64,000 nt of DNA from MH13 sp040219355 (GTDB lineage: Bacteria > Pseudomonadota > Alphaproteobacteria > Rhizobiales > MH13), in assembly GCA_040219355.1 (NCBI GenBank), contig JAVJSN010000010.1, positions 558,001 through 622,000 of the forward strand. The letters are read 5' to 3'. Positions within the stretch are counted from its first letter, which is position 1; each line of letters begins with the position of its first letter. Under the pieces are notes generated by a model. That model saw only the letters and a program-made list of their open reading frames with translations, ran no database searches and was not told the DNA's origin. The translations under genes were made by a program, and so were the position numbers. This document shows positions 7,990 through 16,530 of this stretch, in pieces.

Positions 7990-8286
7990 CCGGCCCTGGG
8001 CGAACGACTGTTCCACACCGCCGCCACACAACTGGGCAGGCCAATATATTAGAGCATCGCCTGAGAACTGCCTGCAGACCTTCGCGGCGGTTACGTCACC
8101 GAGGGTGGATCATCCACCACAACGGGATTCAACGCGGCATGGAGCAGGTGATCGAGGGTTTGTAGCTCCGATGTGTTCCATAGAGAAGCACTATATCAAG
8201 TAAAAAAACACAAAATATTAAGGTTAATAATGTCATTTCGCCCATAGAGACGTTTGAAAGTCGAACGTAAAGCTTGGGGCGATTTC
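7990..8286. other. Intergenic region between hss and the first outer-membrane gene
   Basis: No gene is recognised here. A perfect 15-base palindrome (GGTGGAT, one central base, ATCCACC) lies at 8104-8118. The last 80 bases (about 8190-8250) are unusually rich in A and T and probably hold the promoter of the outer-membrane gene, but I could not choose -35 and -10 boxes with confidence. No T-run marks a terminator after hss. Confidence 0.4.
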
Positions 8287-8943
8287 ATGAAGAAGATTAT
8301 CTCTACAACCATTGGTTTTATTGCGGGCCCGTTGCTAGCAACAAATGTCTGTGCAGCCGATCATGGCACAATAGGCTATGACGTCGTGCCGGATGTGATT
8401 TCCTACGAAGACAGCCTCTGGACCGGGTTTTACGCTGGTGTTCACGGTGGATTTGGGCTGCTCGATACGCAAGGCTCGGATGGCATTGATGGCGAAAACT
8501 ATCGTACACCCATTGGCGGCGCCCACGCTGGTTTCAATTATCAGGTCGGCAGTTTCGTATTCGGGCTGGAAGCCGATGTATCTGCAATCAACATTGACGA
8601 AGATTTGGATAGCCCTTTTGCCGACGTGAAGGCCGATTGGATCGGATCTGCTCGGGCGCGGGTTGGCTACGCCTTTGACCAAGTGATGTTTTACGCAACA
8701 GGTGGTGGGGCTCTTGCTCATGCTGAATCGATTTCAAACACCAGCGGCGTCAGCGACGACAACATCCATAAAGGTTACGTCGTGGGCGCTGGCGTTGAGG
8801 TGTTTGTTTCGCACGATTGGGTAATCGGCGCGGAATATCTGCGTTATGAGCTGGACGAGGAAGCATATCAATTTGCCACCACCAGGGTGCGGTCTCAAGG
8901 CAATTTCGATGCCTTCCGGCTGCGTGTGTCCTACGCGTTCTAG
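8287..8943 (+). CDS. Outer-membrane beta-barrel protein, Omp25/Omp31-like
   Basis: The protein has 218 residues. A signal peptide (MKKIISTTIGFIAGPLLATNVCA) ends at an AxA-like site near residue 23. The mature part opens with the family hallmark WTGFYAGVHGGFG, followed by alternating strands, WIGSARARVGYAFDQVMFYATGGGALA in the middle and the C-terminal LRVSYAF ending in Phe, as outer-membrane barrels do. Size and motifs fit the 8-stranded Omp25/Ropb family of Rhizobiales. The ATG at 8287 is chosen over the upstream in-frame TTG (8254) because it begins a clean signal peptide. A paralog lies immediately downstream. The exact function is unknown; family members are structural or surface proteins. 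Confidence 0.85.
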   Translation: MKKIISTTIGFIAGPLLATNVCAADHGTIGYDVVPDVISYEDSLWTGFYAGVHGGFGLLDTQGSDGIDGENYRTPIGGAHAGFNYQVGSFVFGLEADVSAINIDEDLDSPFADVKADWIGSARARVGYAFDQVMFYATGGGALAHAESISNTSGVSDDNIHKGYVVGAGVEVFVSHDWVIGAEYLRYELDEEAYQFATTRVRSQGNFDAFRLRVSYAF

Positions 8944-8963
8944 CACTGCTGTCGGGGGTGCCT

Positions 8964-8988
8964 TGCCGTAGCGTGTTCCGTTACGGCA
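8964..8988 (+). terminator. Weak terminator-like hairpin after the first Omp gene
   Basis: TGCCGTA (8964-8970) pairs with TACGGCA (8982-8988) around an 11-base loop, 20 bases after the stop codon. Only a short TTT follows at 8997-8999, so termination would be inefficient. It may instead stabilise the 3' end of the outer-membrane protein message. Confidence 0.35.
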
Positions 8989-9089
8989 CGGGCGCCTTTG
9001 GCCGCCTGAACGGTCCATCAAGGTGAATAAGTCTTTATCGCAGGCTCTTGCTGTGCCGTTCGCGCAGCTTTGCGTAGGGGGCTTACGCG

Positions 9090-9755
9090 ATGCATCGATC
9101 ATGTCTTCCGCTGGCAGTTGCTTGTTCTGTCTGTCTTTCAACACCGTTGCTTGCCGCCGACACGGTCTCTTATCAGCAGGCCGCGCCTCAACAAGTGGCG
9201 CCACAGCCGCGCGTTGTTTATGACGAGCCACCGCGCTGGACCGGTTTTTACGCCGGTGTCCATGCGGGCCTTGGCTTCGTCGACAGCTGGGACAATGTCG
9301 ATGGTCTTCTGGAGGATAAACAGAGCTTCCTAGGCGGTGTCCACGCAGGCGGATCGTTGCAAATGGGCAGTGTTGTGCTCGGCGTGGAAGGCGATGCGTC
9401 ACTGACCAATTTCACCCGCCCGCGGGTCGCTGCAACATCGCTGGAAATCTCCATGCCCTGGTCGGCGTCCGTGCGTGGCCGGGTCGGTTACGCGTTTGGC
9501 CATCTGCTGATCTACGGAACCGGCGGCCTGGCGGTCGCGGGTGTGGAAACAGCATCGGCAACCGCAAGCTCAACCGACACGCGCTATGGCCATGTGCTTG
9601 GTGCAGGCGTCGAATGGGGCCTTACCCGCCACTTGGCGTTGGGCGGCGAGTTTTTGCGCTACGATTTTTCCAAGGAAGATCTCACTTTGGGGGCGGCGTT
9701 CCAAAGCGAGCACAGCCAGGATGTGGTGCGTGCCAGACTGTCCTTTCGCTACTAA
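9090..9755 (+). CDS. Outer-membrane beta-barrel protein, Omp25-like (second copy)
   Basis: The protein has 221 residues and an N-terminal signal peptide (MHRSCLPLAVACSVCLSTPLLAA, cleavage near 23). The mature part starts with a Gln/Pro-rich linker (about 28-45), then WTGFYAGVHAGLGFVDSW and SVRGRVGYAFGHLLIYGTGGLAVAG, and closes with VVRARLSFRY, an aromatic C-terminus typical of barrels. It is clearly a paralog of the gene upstream (same WTGFYAGVHxG and GRVGYAF motifs) but quite diverged, so this is an old tandem pair. Its 145-base upstream gap suggests its own expression. An opposing gene ends five bases after its stop. Confidence 0.83.
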   Translation: MHRSCLPLAVACSVCLSTPLLAADTVSYQQAAPQQVAPQPRVVYDEPPRWTGFYAGVHAGLGFVDSWDNVDGLLEDKQSFLGGVHAGGSLQMGSVVLGVEGDASLTNFTRPRVAATSLEISMPWSASVRGRVGYAFGHLLIYGTGGLAVAGVETASATASSTDTRYGHVLGAGVEWGLTRHLALGGEFLRYDFSKEDLTLGAAFQSEHSQDVVRARLSFRY

Positions 9756-9759
9756 CTGG

Positions 9760-11082
9760 TTAGCGCGCCAACGCTTGTTTCAAGGTATGCCAGCTGGCCT
9801 TGGGCGTGCGGGCAAGCGTCTCAAAGTCCACATGCACCAGACCGAAGCGCTTCTCATAACCAAGCGCCCATTCGTAATTGTCGAGCAGCGACCAGATTGT
9901 ATAGCCGCGCACGTCAATGCCCTCATTGAGCGCTTGTTTCACCCGCTCAAGATGCTCTGAGACGTATCGGATACGCTGCTCGTCCTGAACTGCGCCGTCC
10001 TTCAAAACGTCATACGAGGCGAGCCCGTTCTCGGTCACATAGATCGGGAGGTCGGTGTAGCTTGCGGTATGCCGCAGGAAGTGCAGCAGGCCATCAGGAT
10101 AGATTTCCCAATCCATCGCGGTTTTTTCCAGCGGTCCTTCACGCTCCGCCAGGAACGGGAATTGGTCTGAACCATCGGGGCCAATCAGTTTGCGCGTGTA
10201 GTAGTTGATGCCAACCCAGTCGAGTGGCTGGGCAATTGTCTCAAAATCGTCCTGCCAGCCTTCCGGCATATGCGGGCCAAGATGAGCCAGCACATCCTCA
10301 GGATAGGCTTTGCGGAAAATGCCGCCCAGGAACCAGCGATTGTAGATGCCATCATAAAGCTGGGCGAGTTCCCGTGACCGCTCGGTATCATCGGCAGGCT
10401 CCGCGTACTCATGGTTCATCACCGCGCCGAGCCCGCTCATGCCAAGAGCGCCCATCGCCTGGGTGGCCTTGCCGTGGGCAAGCAGCACGTGATGCATCGC
10501 CCGCGCCGCGGCGCGAATGTCGCGCATACCCGGCGCATGATGCCCCATAAAATGCGACAGCCAGGCGACGCACCACGGCTCGTTGATCGGCGCCGTTCGA
10601 TGCATGCGGTCGCCGATGCGCCCCATGATGCATGTGGCAAAATCAGCGAAGCGGTCGGTGATATCGCGGTTGCGCCAGCCGCCGAGATCGGCGAGCGGTG
10701 ATGGCAGTTCCCAATGATAGAGCGTTGCCATCGGCTTGATGCCGCGTTCCAGCATGCCATCGACCAAACGGTCGTAGAAATCCAAGCCCTCAGCGTTGGG
10801 CGTCACGCCATCGGGCATAATCCGCGCCCAGCTGGTTGAAAAACGATACGCATCAAGATTGGCCCCTGCGACCAGATCAAGATCGTCTTCCCAGCGATGA
10901 TAATGATCACACGCGACAGCACCGTTTTCGCCACGCACCACATTGCCGGGCGTTGTCGCGAATGTGTCCCAATGCGTTTGCCCTGCACCGCCAAAGCTGT
11001 GCCCCTCGATTTGATAGGCAGAGGTGGCGGACGCAAAAAGAAATCCGTCGGGAAAATCAGCGCGACGATGGGCGAACGTCAT
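9760..11082 (-). CDS. bgl: Beta-glucosidase, glycoside hydrolase family 1
   Basis: This 440-residue cytoplasmic enzyme has no signal peptide. Family 1 landmarks are FLFASATSAYQIEG (N-terminus), HWDTF, YRFSTSWARIMPDG, the acid/base Glu168 in INEPWC, NYYTRKLI and the nucleophile Glu351 in YVTENGLA. The start is ATG 11082 (MTFAHRR), preceded at a good distance by GAGG, rather than the TTG at 11094. It is divergent from aglE and shares the control region 11083-11374, which contains a LacI-type operator, so it probably hydrolyses glucosides imported by the neighbouring transporter. The aglycone preference (beta-glucoside or beta-galactoside) cannot be read. Confidence 0.92.
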   Translation of the reverse strand: MTFAHRRADFPDGFLFASATSAYQIEGHSFGGAGQTHWDTFATTPGNVVRGENGAVACDHYHRWEDDLDLVAGANLDAYRFSTSWARIMPDGVTPNAEGLDFYDRLVDGMLERGIKPMATLYHWELPSPLADLGGWRNRDITDRFADFATCIMGRIGDRMHRTAPINEPWCVAWLSHFMGHHAPGMRDIRAAARAMHHVLLAHGKATQAMGALGMSGLGAVMNHEYAEPADDTERSRELAQLYDGIYNRWFLGGIFRKAYPEDVLAHLGPHMPEGWQDDFETIAQPLDWVGINYYTRKLIGPDGSDQFPFLAEREGPLEKTAMDWEIYPDGLLHFLRHTASYTDLPIYVTENGLASYDVLKDGAVQDEQRIRYVSEHLERVKQALNEGIDVRGYTIWSLLDNYEWALGYEKRFGLVHVDFETLARTPKASWHTLKQALAR

Positions 11083-11374
11083 GGGCAACCTCAAATGATC
11101 AGGTGAAAGAAGCTGTGCCGCCCATAGAGCGCGATGGATTGAAACGCAAACAAAACCCAGCGTCTACCGGACGCTTGCCATTGATGCTGCTTCGCAAAAC
11201 CACCTGTTTTCTTCCACGCAGAGTAGATAGCGCCCCTTTTGTTTCATCCAATTGGCTTGACAGAATGCAGAAGGAGCGGTTGTGTGACGATATCCGTAGC
11301 GGAAGCGCTTTCAGTAATCCTCTGCGGGACGAATTTTTAGCCGGTCATCAGAACCGGCGCAAAGGGAGAAACCA
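11083..11374. other. Divergent control region of bglA and the aglEFGK operon
   Basis: This 292-base region separates bglA (leftward) from aglE (rightward). It holds a TTGACA hexamer at 11257-11262 with no convincing -10 partner, and the operator-like palindrome at 11300-11312. GAGAAACCAATG-type sequence with AAAGGGAG at about 11360 gives the aglE ribosome site. No gene is visible in it. Confidence 0.55.
11300..11312 (+). promoter_or_regulatory. LacI/GalR-type operator upstream of aglE (putative AglR site)
   Basis: CGGAAGCGCTTTC has the central AAGCGCTT palindrome (11303-11310) with flanking G/C at 11301 and 11312, the symmetry of LacI-family operators. The same 10-mer CGGAAGCGCT is present on the minus strand at 20117-20126 in front of aglA. 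The regulator gene (AglR in other Rhizobiales) is not in the window. Confidence 0.6.
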
Positions 11375-12727
11375 ATGAAAAAACTGCTTTTGGCAGGCGT
11401 AGCCCTATCGGTTTTCGGCACGACCGCTGCGACGTCTCAAGACCTGACATTTGCGCCGGGCTCCGGCGACTTTAACTGGGCGAGCTATGAAGAGTTCGCC
11501 GAATCCGCTGATTTTTCCGGCGAGCAAATCACTGTGTTTGGCCCTTGGCTTGGGCCTGACCAAGCAGTCGTTGAAAGCGTGCTGGCTTACTTTGCCGAAG
11601 CAACCGGTGCTGATGTGCGTTATGTCGGTTCAGACAGCTTTGAGCAGCAGATTATGGTCGATGCTGAAGCTGGCTCGGCGCCAAACGTGGCTGTGTTCCC
11701 ACAGCCTGGCCTTGCCTCTGACATGGCCTCGCGCGGCTTCTTGACACCGCTGGAAGATGGCACCGGCGATTGGATCCGCGAAAACTATGCCGCTGGTCAG
11801 TCCTGGGTGGATCTTGGAACCTATGCGGACAACAATGGCGACGACAATCTTTATGGCTTCTTCTACAAAGTCGATGTGAAGTCGCTGGTTTGGTACTCGC
11901 CGGAAAACTTTGAAGATGCCGGCTACGAAGTTCCCGAATCGATGGAAGAGCTCAAAGCGCTGACCGATCAGATCGTTGCCGATGGCGAAACGCCATGGTG
12001 TATCGGCCTGGGTTCAGGCGGTGCGACTGGCTGGCCAGCAACGGACTGGGTGGAAGACATGCTTCTGCGCACCCAGGCACCGGACGTCTACGACCAGTGG
12101 GTCACCAATGAGATCCCATTCGATGATGAGCGCATCGTTGCCGCCATCGAAGAGTTCGGCTACTTCGCCCGCAACGATGACTATGTTGCAGGTGGTGCTG
12201 GCGCAGTTGCCTCCACGGACTTCCGCGATAGCCCGCAGGGTCTCTTCGACTCGCCGCCACAGTGCTACATGCACCGTCAGGCATCCTTCATCCCCGCGTT
12301 CTTCCCAGAAGGAACCGAAGTGGGCGCAGATGCGGACTTCTTCTACTTCCCCGCTTACGAAGAAGCAGATCTTGGCGCACCAGTGCTTGGCGCCGGTACG
12401 CTTTGGGCGATCACAAACGACTCGCCTGCCGCGCACGGTTTGATCGACTTCCTTCAAACCGAAATCGCACACGAAGTGTGGATGGCGCAGGGCGGTTTCC
12501 TCACACCGCACACCGGCGTGAACTCTGATGTGTTCGTCGACCCAACAGTGGCGAAGATGAACGACATTCTGCTTTCGGCAACCACATTCCGCTTCGACGG
12601 ATCTGACCTGATGCCAGGCGGCGTCGGTGCTGGTTCGTTCTGGACTGGAATGGTTGATTATGCCGGTGGCGATGATGCAGCTGCAGTGGCTGCTGAAATT
12701 CAGGCATCTTGGGAAGCGCTGCAGTAA
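11375..12727 (+). CDS. aglE: Alpha-glucoside ABC transporter, periplasmic binding protein
   Basis: The protein has 450 residues with a signal peptide (MKKLLLAGVALSVFGTTAATSQD). It is a family 1 extracellular sugar-binding protein: the ITVFGPWLGPDQAVVESVLAYFAEATG segment, VAVFPQPGLASDMA, WPATDWVEDMLLR and FFYFPAYEE are typical of the AglE group that binds sucrose, maltose and trehalose. A strong ribosome site (AAAGGGAG) precedes ATG 11375. It is first of aglE-F-G-K. A stable hairpin 3' of the gene probably keeps its message more abundant than that of the membrane genes. Regulation by a LacI-type protein at 11300-11312 is inferred. Confidence 0.9.
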   Translation: MKKLLLAGVALSVFGTTAATSQDLTFAPGSGDFNWASYEEFAESADFSGEQITVFGPWLGPDQAVVESVLAYFAEATGADVRYVGSDSFEQQIMVDAEAGSAPNVAVFPQPGLASDMASRGFLTPLEDGTGDWIRENYAAGQSWVDLGTYADNNGDDNLYGFFYKVDVKSLVWYSPENFEDAGYEVPESMEELKALTDQIVADGETPWCIGLGSGGATGWPATDWVEDMLLRTQAPDVYDQWVTNEIPFDDERIVAAIEEFGYFARNDDYVAGGAGAVASTDFRDSPQGLFDSPPQCYMHRQASFIPAFFPEGTEVGADADFFYFPAYEEADLGAPVLGAGTLWAITNDSPAAHGLIDFLQTEIAHEVWMAQGGFLTPHTGVNSDVFVDPTVAKMNDILLSATTFRFDGSDLMPGGVGAGSFWTGMVDYAGGDDAAAVAAEIQASWEALQ

Positions 12728-12758
12728 GACAGCGCGACTAAGTTCAAAAGCTCTAGGA

Positions 12759-12791
12759 CTGCCCGGCGGCAAGCAATCCGCCGTTGGGCAG
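12759..12791 (+). terminator. Intercistronic hairpin between aglE and aglF
   Basis: CTGCCC (12759-12764) plus GGCGG (12765-12769) pair with CCGCC (12778-12782) and GGGCAG (12786-12791), leaving a three-base bulge and an 8-base loop. No T-run follows. Such hairpins after binding-protein genes usually protect the upstream message or attenuate read-through. Confidence 0.55.
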
Positions 12792-12828
12792 CCCCCATAA
12801 AAACCAATAATCATCGGGAGGGGGAGCC

Positions 12829-14061
12829 ATGAATCCGGCTGTACAGGGTCTGATCACGATCATCGTAGGGGTGGGTGGTTGTGTCGCCTATTTCTATTTC
12901 TCCAACCAATTTCTGGACAAAGTCATCTTCCCATCCACTGGGAAGAACGCTGGGCGCAATATTTCGCGCGCCAATATGGTCCGGCCTTGGTTGTTTTTGT
13001 TTCCCGCGATGTTCGCGCTGGGCTTGTACCTCGCCTACCCCGTTGTCGAGACGCTGCGGCTATCACTGACAGATCGCGATGCCGGCGGCGCCTTTGTTGG
13101 CCTTGCCAACTACAACCAGATGTTCAGCGAGCCGAAATTCTGGGAAGCGCTGACCAACAATTTCCTTTGGCTGCTGGTCGTACCGGCGTTCTCCACCGCC
13201 TTTGGCCTGCTGGCCGCGCAGCTTACCGACCGCTTGGCTTGGGGCAACATCGCCAAATCCCTGATTTTTATGCCGATGGCGATTTCCTTCGTTGGCGCGG
13301 CGGTGATCTTCCGCCTGATTTATGTGGCGCGGCCTGACGATCAGGCGCAGATCGGTGTACTCAACGCCGTCTGGCTACAGTTCGACGGCGGCTCAGGCAG
13401 CTTCATTATGTTGAAGCTTCTCCCGGGTCTGATCTTGTTGTGCTTTGCGCTGTTGTGCGCCTACGTGGCGTATGTGGTTGTGAAACCCTACTTCGAGGGC
13501 GGAAAAACCGGCGGCCTCTTCATGCAGCTATTTCGCCTCATTTTCCTCGTTGGCGGCCTGTTCCTGGCGTTCACGTCGCTACGCTCGGTGCTCAACCTGT
13601 TCGGCGCCGAATTGCCTTACGGTGAGCCGCAACAATGGCTGACCATTCCGTTCTTCAACAACTTCTTTCTGATGATCGTTTTGGTCTGGATCCAAACCGG
13701 GTTTGCCATGGTCATTTTGTCGGCGGCGTTGCGCGGCATTCCTGAAGAAACCATTGAGGCTGCTATCGTTGATGGCGCCAATCCGTTTGAGGTCTTCTTC
13801 AAGATCAAGGTACCGCAGATCATGGGCACCATTGTGGTGGTCTGGACGACTATCACGCTGGTCGTTTTGAAGGTCTTCGACATCGTGTTCGCGATGACCA
13901 ATGGTCAGTGGGAAACGCAGGTGTTGGCCAACTACATGTTCGACAAGCTGTTTCGCGCCAATGATTGGGGCGTCGGTTCAGCCAGTGCGATCATCATCAT
14001 GCTCCTGGTCAGCCCGATCCTGATCTGGAACGTTTACACCGCTCGCAAGGAGATGCGCTAA
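12829..14061 (+). CDS. aglF: Alpha-glucoside ABC transporter permease AglF
   Basis: This 410-residue integral membrane protein carries the permease signature EAAIVDGANPFEVFFKIKVPQ (about 310-330), which docks on the ATPase. It has an additional N-terminal hydrophobic segment (about 5-25) before the usual first helix (51-70). A stretch of some 70 residues (about 190-262) holds two further hydrophobic helices (199-218 and 236-252) inside the normal core. I recall rhizobial AglF as nearer 330 residues, so this form is long. GGGAGGGGGAG just before ATG 12829 is a strong ribosome site. The stop overlaps aglG by one base. Confidence 0.9.
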   Translation: MNPAVQGLITIIVGVGGCVAYFYFSNQFLDKVIFPSTGKNAGRNISRANMVRPWLFLFPAMFALGLYLAYPVVETLRLSLTDRDAGGAFVGLANYNQMFSEPKFWEALTNNFLWLLVVPAFSTAFGLLAAQLTDRLAWGNIAKSLIFMPMAISFVGAAVIFRLIYVARPDDQAQIGVLNAVWLQFDGGSGSFIMLKLLPGLILLCFALLCAYVAYVVVKPYFEGGKTGGLFMQLFRLIFLVGGLFLAFTSLRSVLNLFGAELPYGEPQQWLTIPFFNNFFLMIVLVWIQTGFAMVILSAALRGIPEETIEAAIVDGANPFEVFFKIKVPQIMGTIVVVWTTITLVVLKVFDIVFAMTNGQWETQVLANYMFDKLFRANDWGVGSASAIIIMLLVSPILIWNVYTARKEMR

Positions 14062-15224
14062 TGGCTGCTATCGCCGGGACCAAGTCGAGCCTCACGTGGG
14101 CAGTGCAACTGTCGACGATTGCGCTGGTGCTTTTATGGGTGTTCCCAACCCTCGGATTGTTGGTTTCCTCTTTCCGCACGGTCGATCAAATCAACTCATC
14201 GGGCTGGTGGGCTTCGCTCACCGCCGCAGAGCAAAATGTCGTCTTTCGCTCCGCTGACCCCGGTGAAAACCGTGTCGCCGAAGGCGCTGATGGTGCAACA
14301 TTTGTGGTTTCTGGCAACGTGTTTGGAGAAGAAGCATCCGACACAACGATCAGTGTGTGGGGCACCTCCTCCCGTGCCATCGATACCTATCAGGCCGGTG
14401 AAACTGCCGATTTGGGTGACGGTGAAACGATCACCTTGCAGGCCAATGGCGACTATGAATGGCGCGGCAATGACGAGCAGCTGTCGGGCCGCGGACAACG
14501 CATGTTTGCGACCATCACCGCGCCGCCGGACTTTACGTTGGATAATTACGAGCAGGTTCTTCTGTCGGGCGACAGCACCGACGGGATGACCAAGGCGTTT
14601 TTCAACACCCTCACCGTCACCATTCCAGCCACCATTATTCCCATCGTGGTGGCCGCCTTTGCCGCCTACGCGCTGGCTTGGATGGATTTCCCGGGGCGCG
14701 CCTTGCTCATTGCGATGGTCGTGGCCTTGCTGGTGGTTCCATTGCAATTGGCGCTCATCCCGCTCCTACGACTGCACTTGGGCATCGGCATTGGAAAGGG
14801 GTATCTGGGCGTTTGGCTTGCCCATACCGGCTTCGGCCTGCCGCTCGCGATCTACCTGTTACGCAATTATATGGTGGGCTTGCCGAAGGACATCATCGAA
14901 AACGCCAAGGTTGATGGCGCGACAGACTTCCAGATCTTCACCAAGATCATTCTGCCGCTCTCCTTCCCGGCGCTTGCCAGCTTTGCGATCTTCCAATTCC
15001 TTTGGACGTGGAATGATTTGTTGGTCGCCAAAGTGTTCCTCATTGATGCGACGGGCGAAACCACGGTCATGACCAACCAGATTGTGGAGCTGTTGGGCAC
15101 GCGAGGTGGCAATTGGGAGATTCTCGCCACCGCCGCTTTCGTCAGTATCGCTGTGCCGTTGGTGGTGTTCTTTGCGATGCAAAAATATCTCGTACGCGGG
15201 CTTCTCGCCGGTTCGGTCAAATAG
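14061..15224 (+). CDS. aglG: Alpha-glucoside ABC transporter permease AglG
   Basis: The protein has 387 residues. The first helix (about 12-35) is followed by a periplasmic domain of about 120 residues (SGWWASLTAAEQNVVF through RGQRMFATITAPPDFTL), then the permease core with the signature ENAKVDGATDFQIFTKIILPLSFPAL. The large periplasmic loop is normal for AglG. The ATG at 14061 overlaps the aglF stop (TAATG), which indicates translational coupling; a longer in-frame reading beginning at 13965 overlaps aglF by about 100 bases and is rejected. It forms the heterodimeric channel with AglF. Confidence 0.9.
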   Translation: MAAIAGTKSSLTWAVQLSTIALVLLWVFPTLGLLVSSFRTVDQINSSGWWASLTAAEQNVVFRSADPGENRVAEGADGATFVVSGNVFGEEASDTTISVWGTSSRAIDTYQAGETADLGDGETITLQANGDYEWRGNDEQLSGRGQRMFATITAPPDFTLDNYEQVLLSGDSTDGMTKAFFNTLTVTIPATIIPIVVAAFAAYALAWMDFPGRALLIAMVVALLVVPLQLALIPLLRLHLGIGIGKGYLGVWLAHTGFGLPLAIYLLRNYMVGLPKDIIENAKVDGATDFQIFTKIILPLSFPALASFAIFQFLWTWNDLLVAKVFLIDATGETTVMTNQIVELLGTRGGNWEILATAAFVSIAVPLVVFFAMQKYLVRGLLAGSVK

Positions 15225-15290
15225 ACCGCCGGCGGCAAGTGCCTACGCGCAGAAACAACAAAAGATAAGAAAGTTTAGGGGGAGAGTACC

Positions 15291-16394
15291 ATGGCATCGC
15301 TGCTCTTAAAGGATGTCGCCAAGTCTTACGGGAAGGTCGAGGTTCTTAAAAACATCGACCTCGACATAAAGACCGGTGAACTCATCGTGTTCGTGGGCCC
15401 ATCAGGCTGTGGCAAGTCCACGCTGATGCGCATGATCGCTGGCTTGGAAAGCATCACCGGTGGTGAGTTCCAGATCGATGGTGAGCGCATGAACGAGGTG
15501 CCGCCGTCCAAGCGCGGTATCGCAATGGTGTTCCAGTCTTACGCGCTCTACCCGCATATGACCGTCTACGACAACATGTCGTTCGCGCTGAAGATTGCGA
15601 AGATGCCGAAGGACGAGATCGATCAACGGGTTCAGAAGGCTGCCAATATTCTGCAGCTTGGCGAGTATCTGGAGCGTTTGCCAAAAGCGCTTTCTGGTGG
15701 TCAGCGCCAACGCGTGGCCATTGGCCGTTCGATTGTCCGCGACCCGAAGGTCTATCTTTTCGATGAGCCGCTTTCGAACCTTGATGCCGCTCTGCGTGTC
15801 GACACCCGCATCGAGATTGCGCAACTCAAAGAAGATATGCCCAACTCCACCATGATCTATGTGACGCACGATCAGGTGGAAGCGATGACGCTGGCGACTC
15901 GCATCGTGGTGCTCAACAACATCACCCACACGATCGGCCAGGTTGGCACGCCGCTTGAGCTTTATGAGAAGCCGCGTAACACCTTTGTGGCGCAGTTCAT
16001 CGGCTCACCGAAAATGAACTTGCTCAGCGCCAAAATAGTTAGCGGTGGTCCAAGCACCACGATCAAGCTCGACCACGGCGAACAGGTGACGTTGCCGATT
16101 GACTCAGGCGACGCATCGCCCGGCGATACCGTGTCCTTTGGTATCCGCCCGGAGGATTTTGTCGTCGCGCAGGAGGGTGATCCGGTCATTTATTCAGGCG
16201 AAGCGCTTTTCTCTGAGAAGCTTGGTGAGGTCACCGTTGTGTACCTCAAGCCTGCCGCACCGGGTGAACCATCCATCATCGCCAAGATTCCAGGCATCGC
16301 GCACGTCAAAAAGGGCGATGCGCTGAACCTGACCGGCGTGATTGACAAGATGCATCTGTTCAACGCGGCAGGCGACAGCTTCCTCTACCAGTAA
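15291..16394 (+). CDS. aglK: Alpha-glucoside ABC transporter ATPase AglK (MalK-like)
   Basis: This 367-residue protein has Walker A GPSGCGKST (about 37-45), Q-loop VFQSYALYPHMTVYDNM, signature LSGGQRQRVAIGRS (about 134), Walker B VYLFDEPLSNLD and the switch histidine in YVTHDQVEAM. The C-terminal OB-like regulatory domain (about 235-367, FGIRPEDF) is characteristic of the MalK/UgpC type. GGGGGAG before ATG 15291 is the ribosome site. It powers the AglFG channel. It is the last gene of the importer operon; a hairpin follows at 16416-16442. Confidence 0.92.
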   Translation: MASLLLKDVAKSYGKVEVLKNIDLDIKTGELIVFVGPSGCGKSTLMRMIAGLESITGGEFQIDGERMNEVPPSKRGIAMVFQSYALYPHMTVYDNMSFALKIAKMPKDEIDQRVQKAANILQLGEYLERLPKALSGGQRQRVAIGRSIVRDPKVYLFDEPLSNLDAALRVDTRIEIAQLKEDMPNSTMIYVTHDQVEAMTLATRIVVLNNITHTIGQVGTPLELYEKPRNTFVAQFIGSPKMNLLSAKIVSGGPSTTIKLDHGEQVTLPIDSGDASPGDTVSFGIRPEDFVVAQEGDPVIYSGEALFSEKLGEVTVVYLKPAAPGEPSIIAKIPGIAHVKKGDALNLTGVIDKMHLFNAAGDSFLYQ

Positions 16395-16415
16395 GCACGA
16401 GTTGATCGCACCAAA

Positions 16416-16442
16416 GGCTCGGCCCACCATTCTGGCCGAGCC
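16416..16442 (+). terminator. Strong hairpin after aglK
   Basis: GGCTCGGCC (16416-16424) pairs perfectly with GGCCGAGCC (16434-16442), a 9-bp stem with a 9-base loop, 21 bases after the stop codon. There is no T-run, so it may act as a message-protecting 3' end or a factor-assisted stop. It separates the agl operon from the ABC exporter. Confidence 0.5.
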
Positions 16443-16530
16443 GACACAACGCCTGTCACGCCAGGCTCTGATACATTGTGTGACCACACCAAACTTGCGC
16501 TGAGCGGCTAGTGGCCCTAATCGGAGCGGG

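Noticed and set aside
11257..11285. Sigma-70 promoter of aglE built on TTGACA at 11257
   Set aside because: No acceptable -10 hexamer at 16-18 bases, so only the hexamer is reported.
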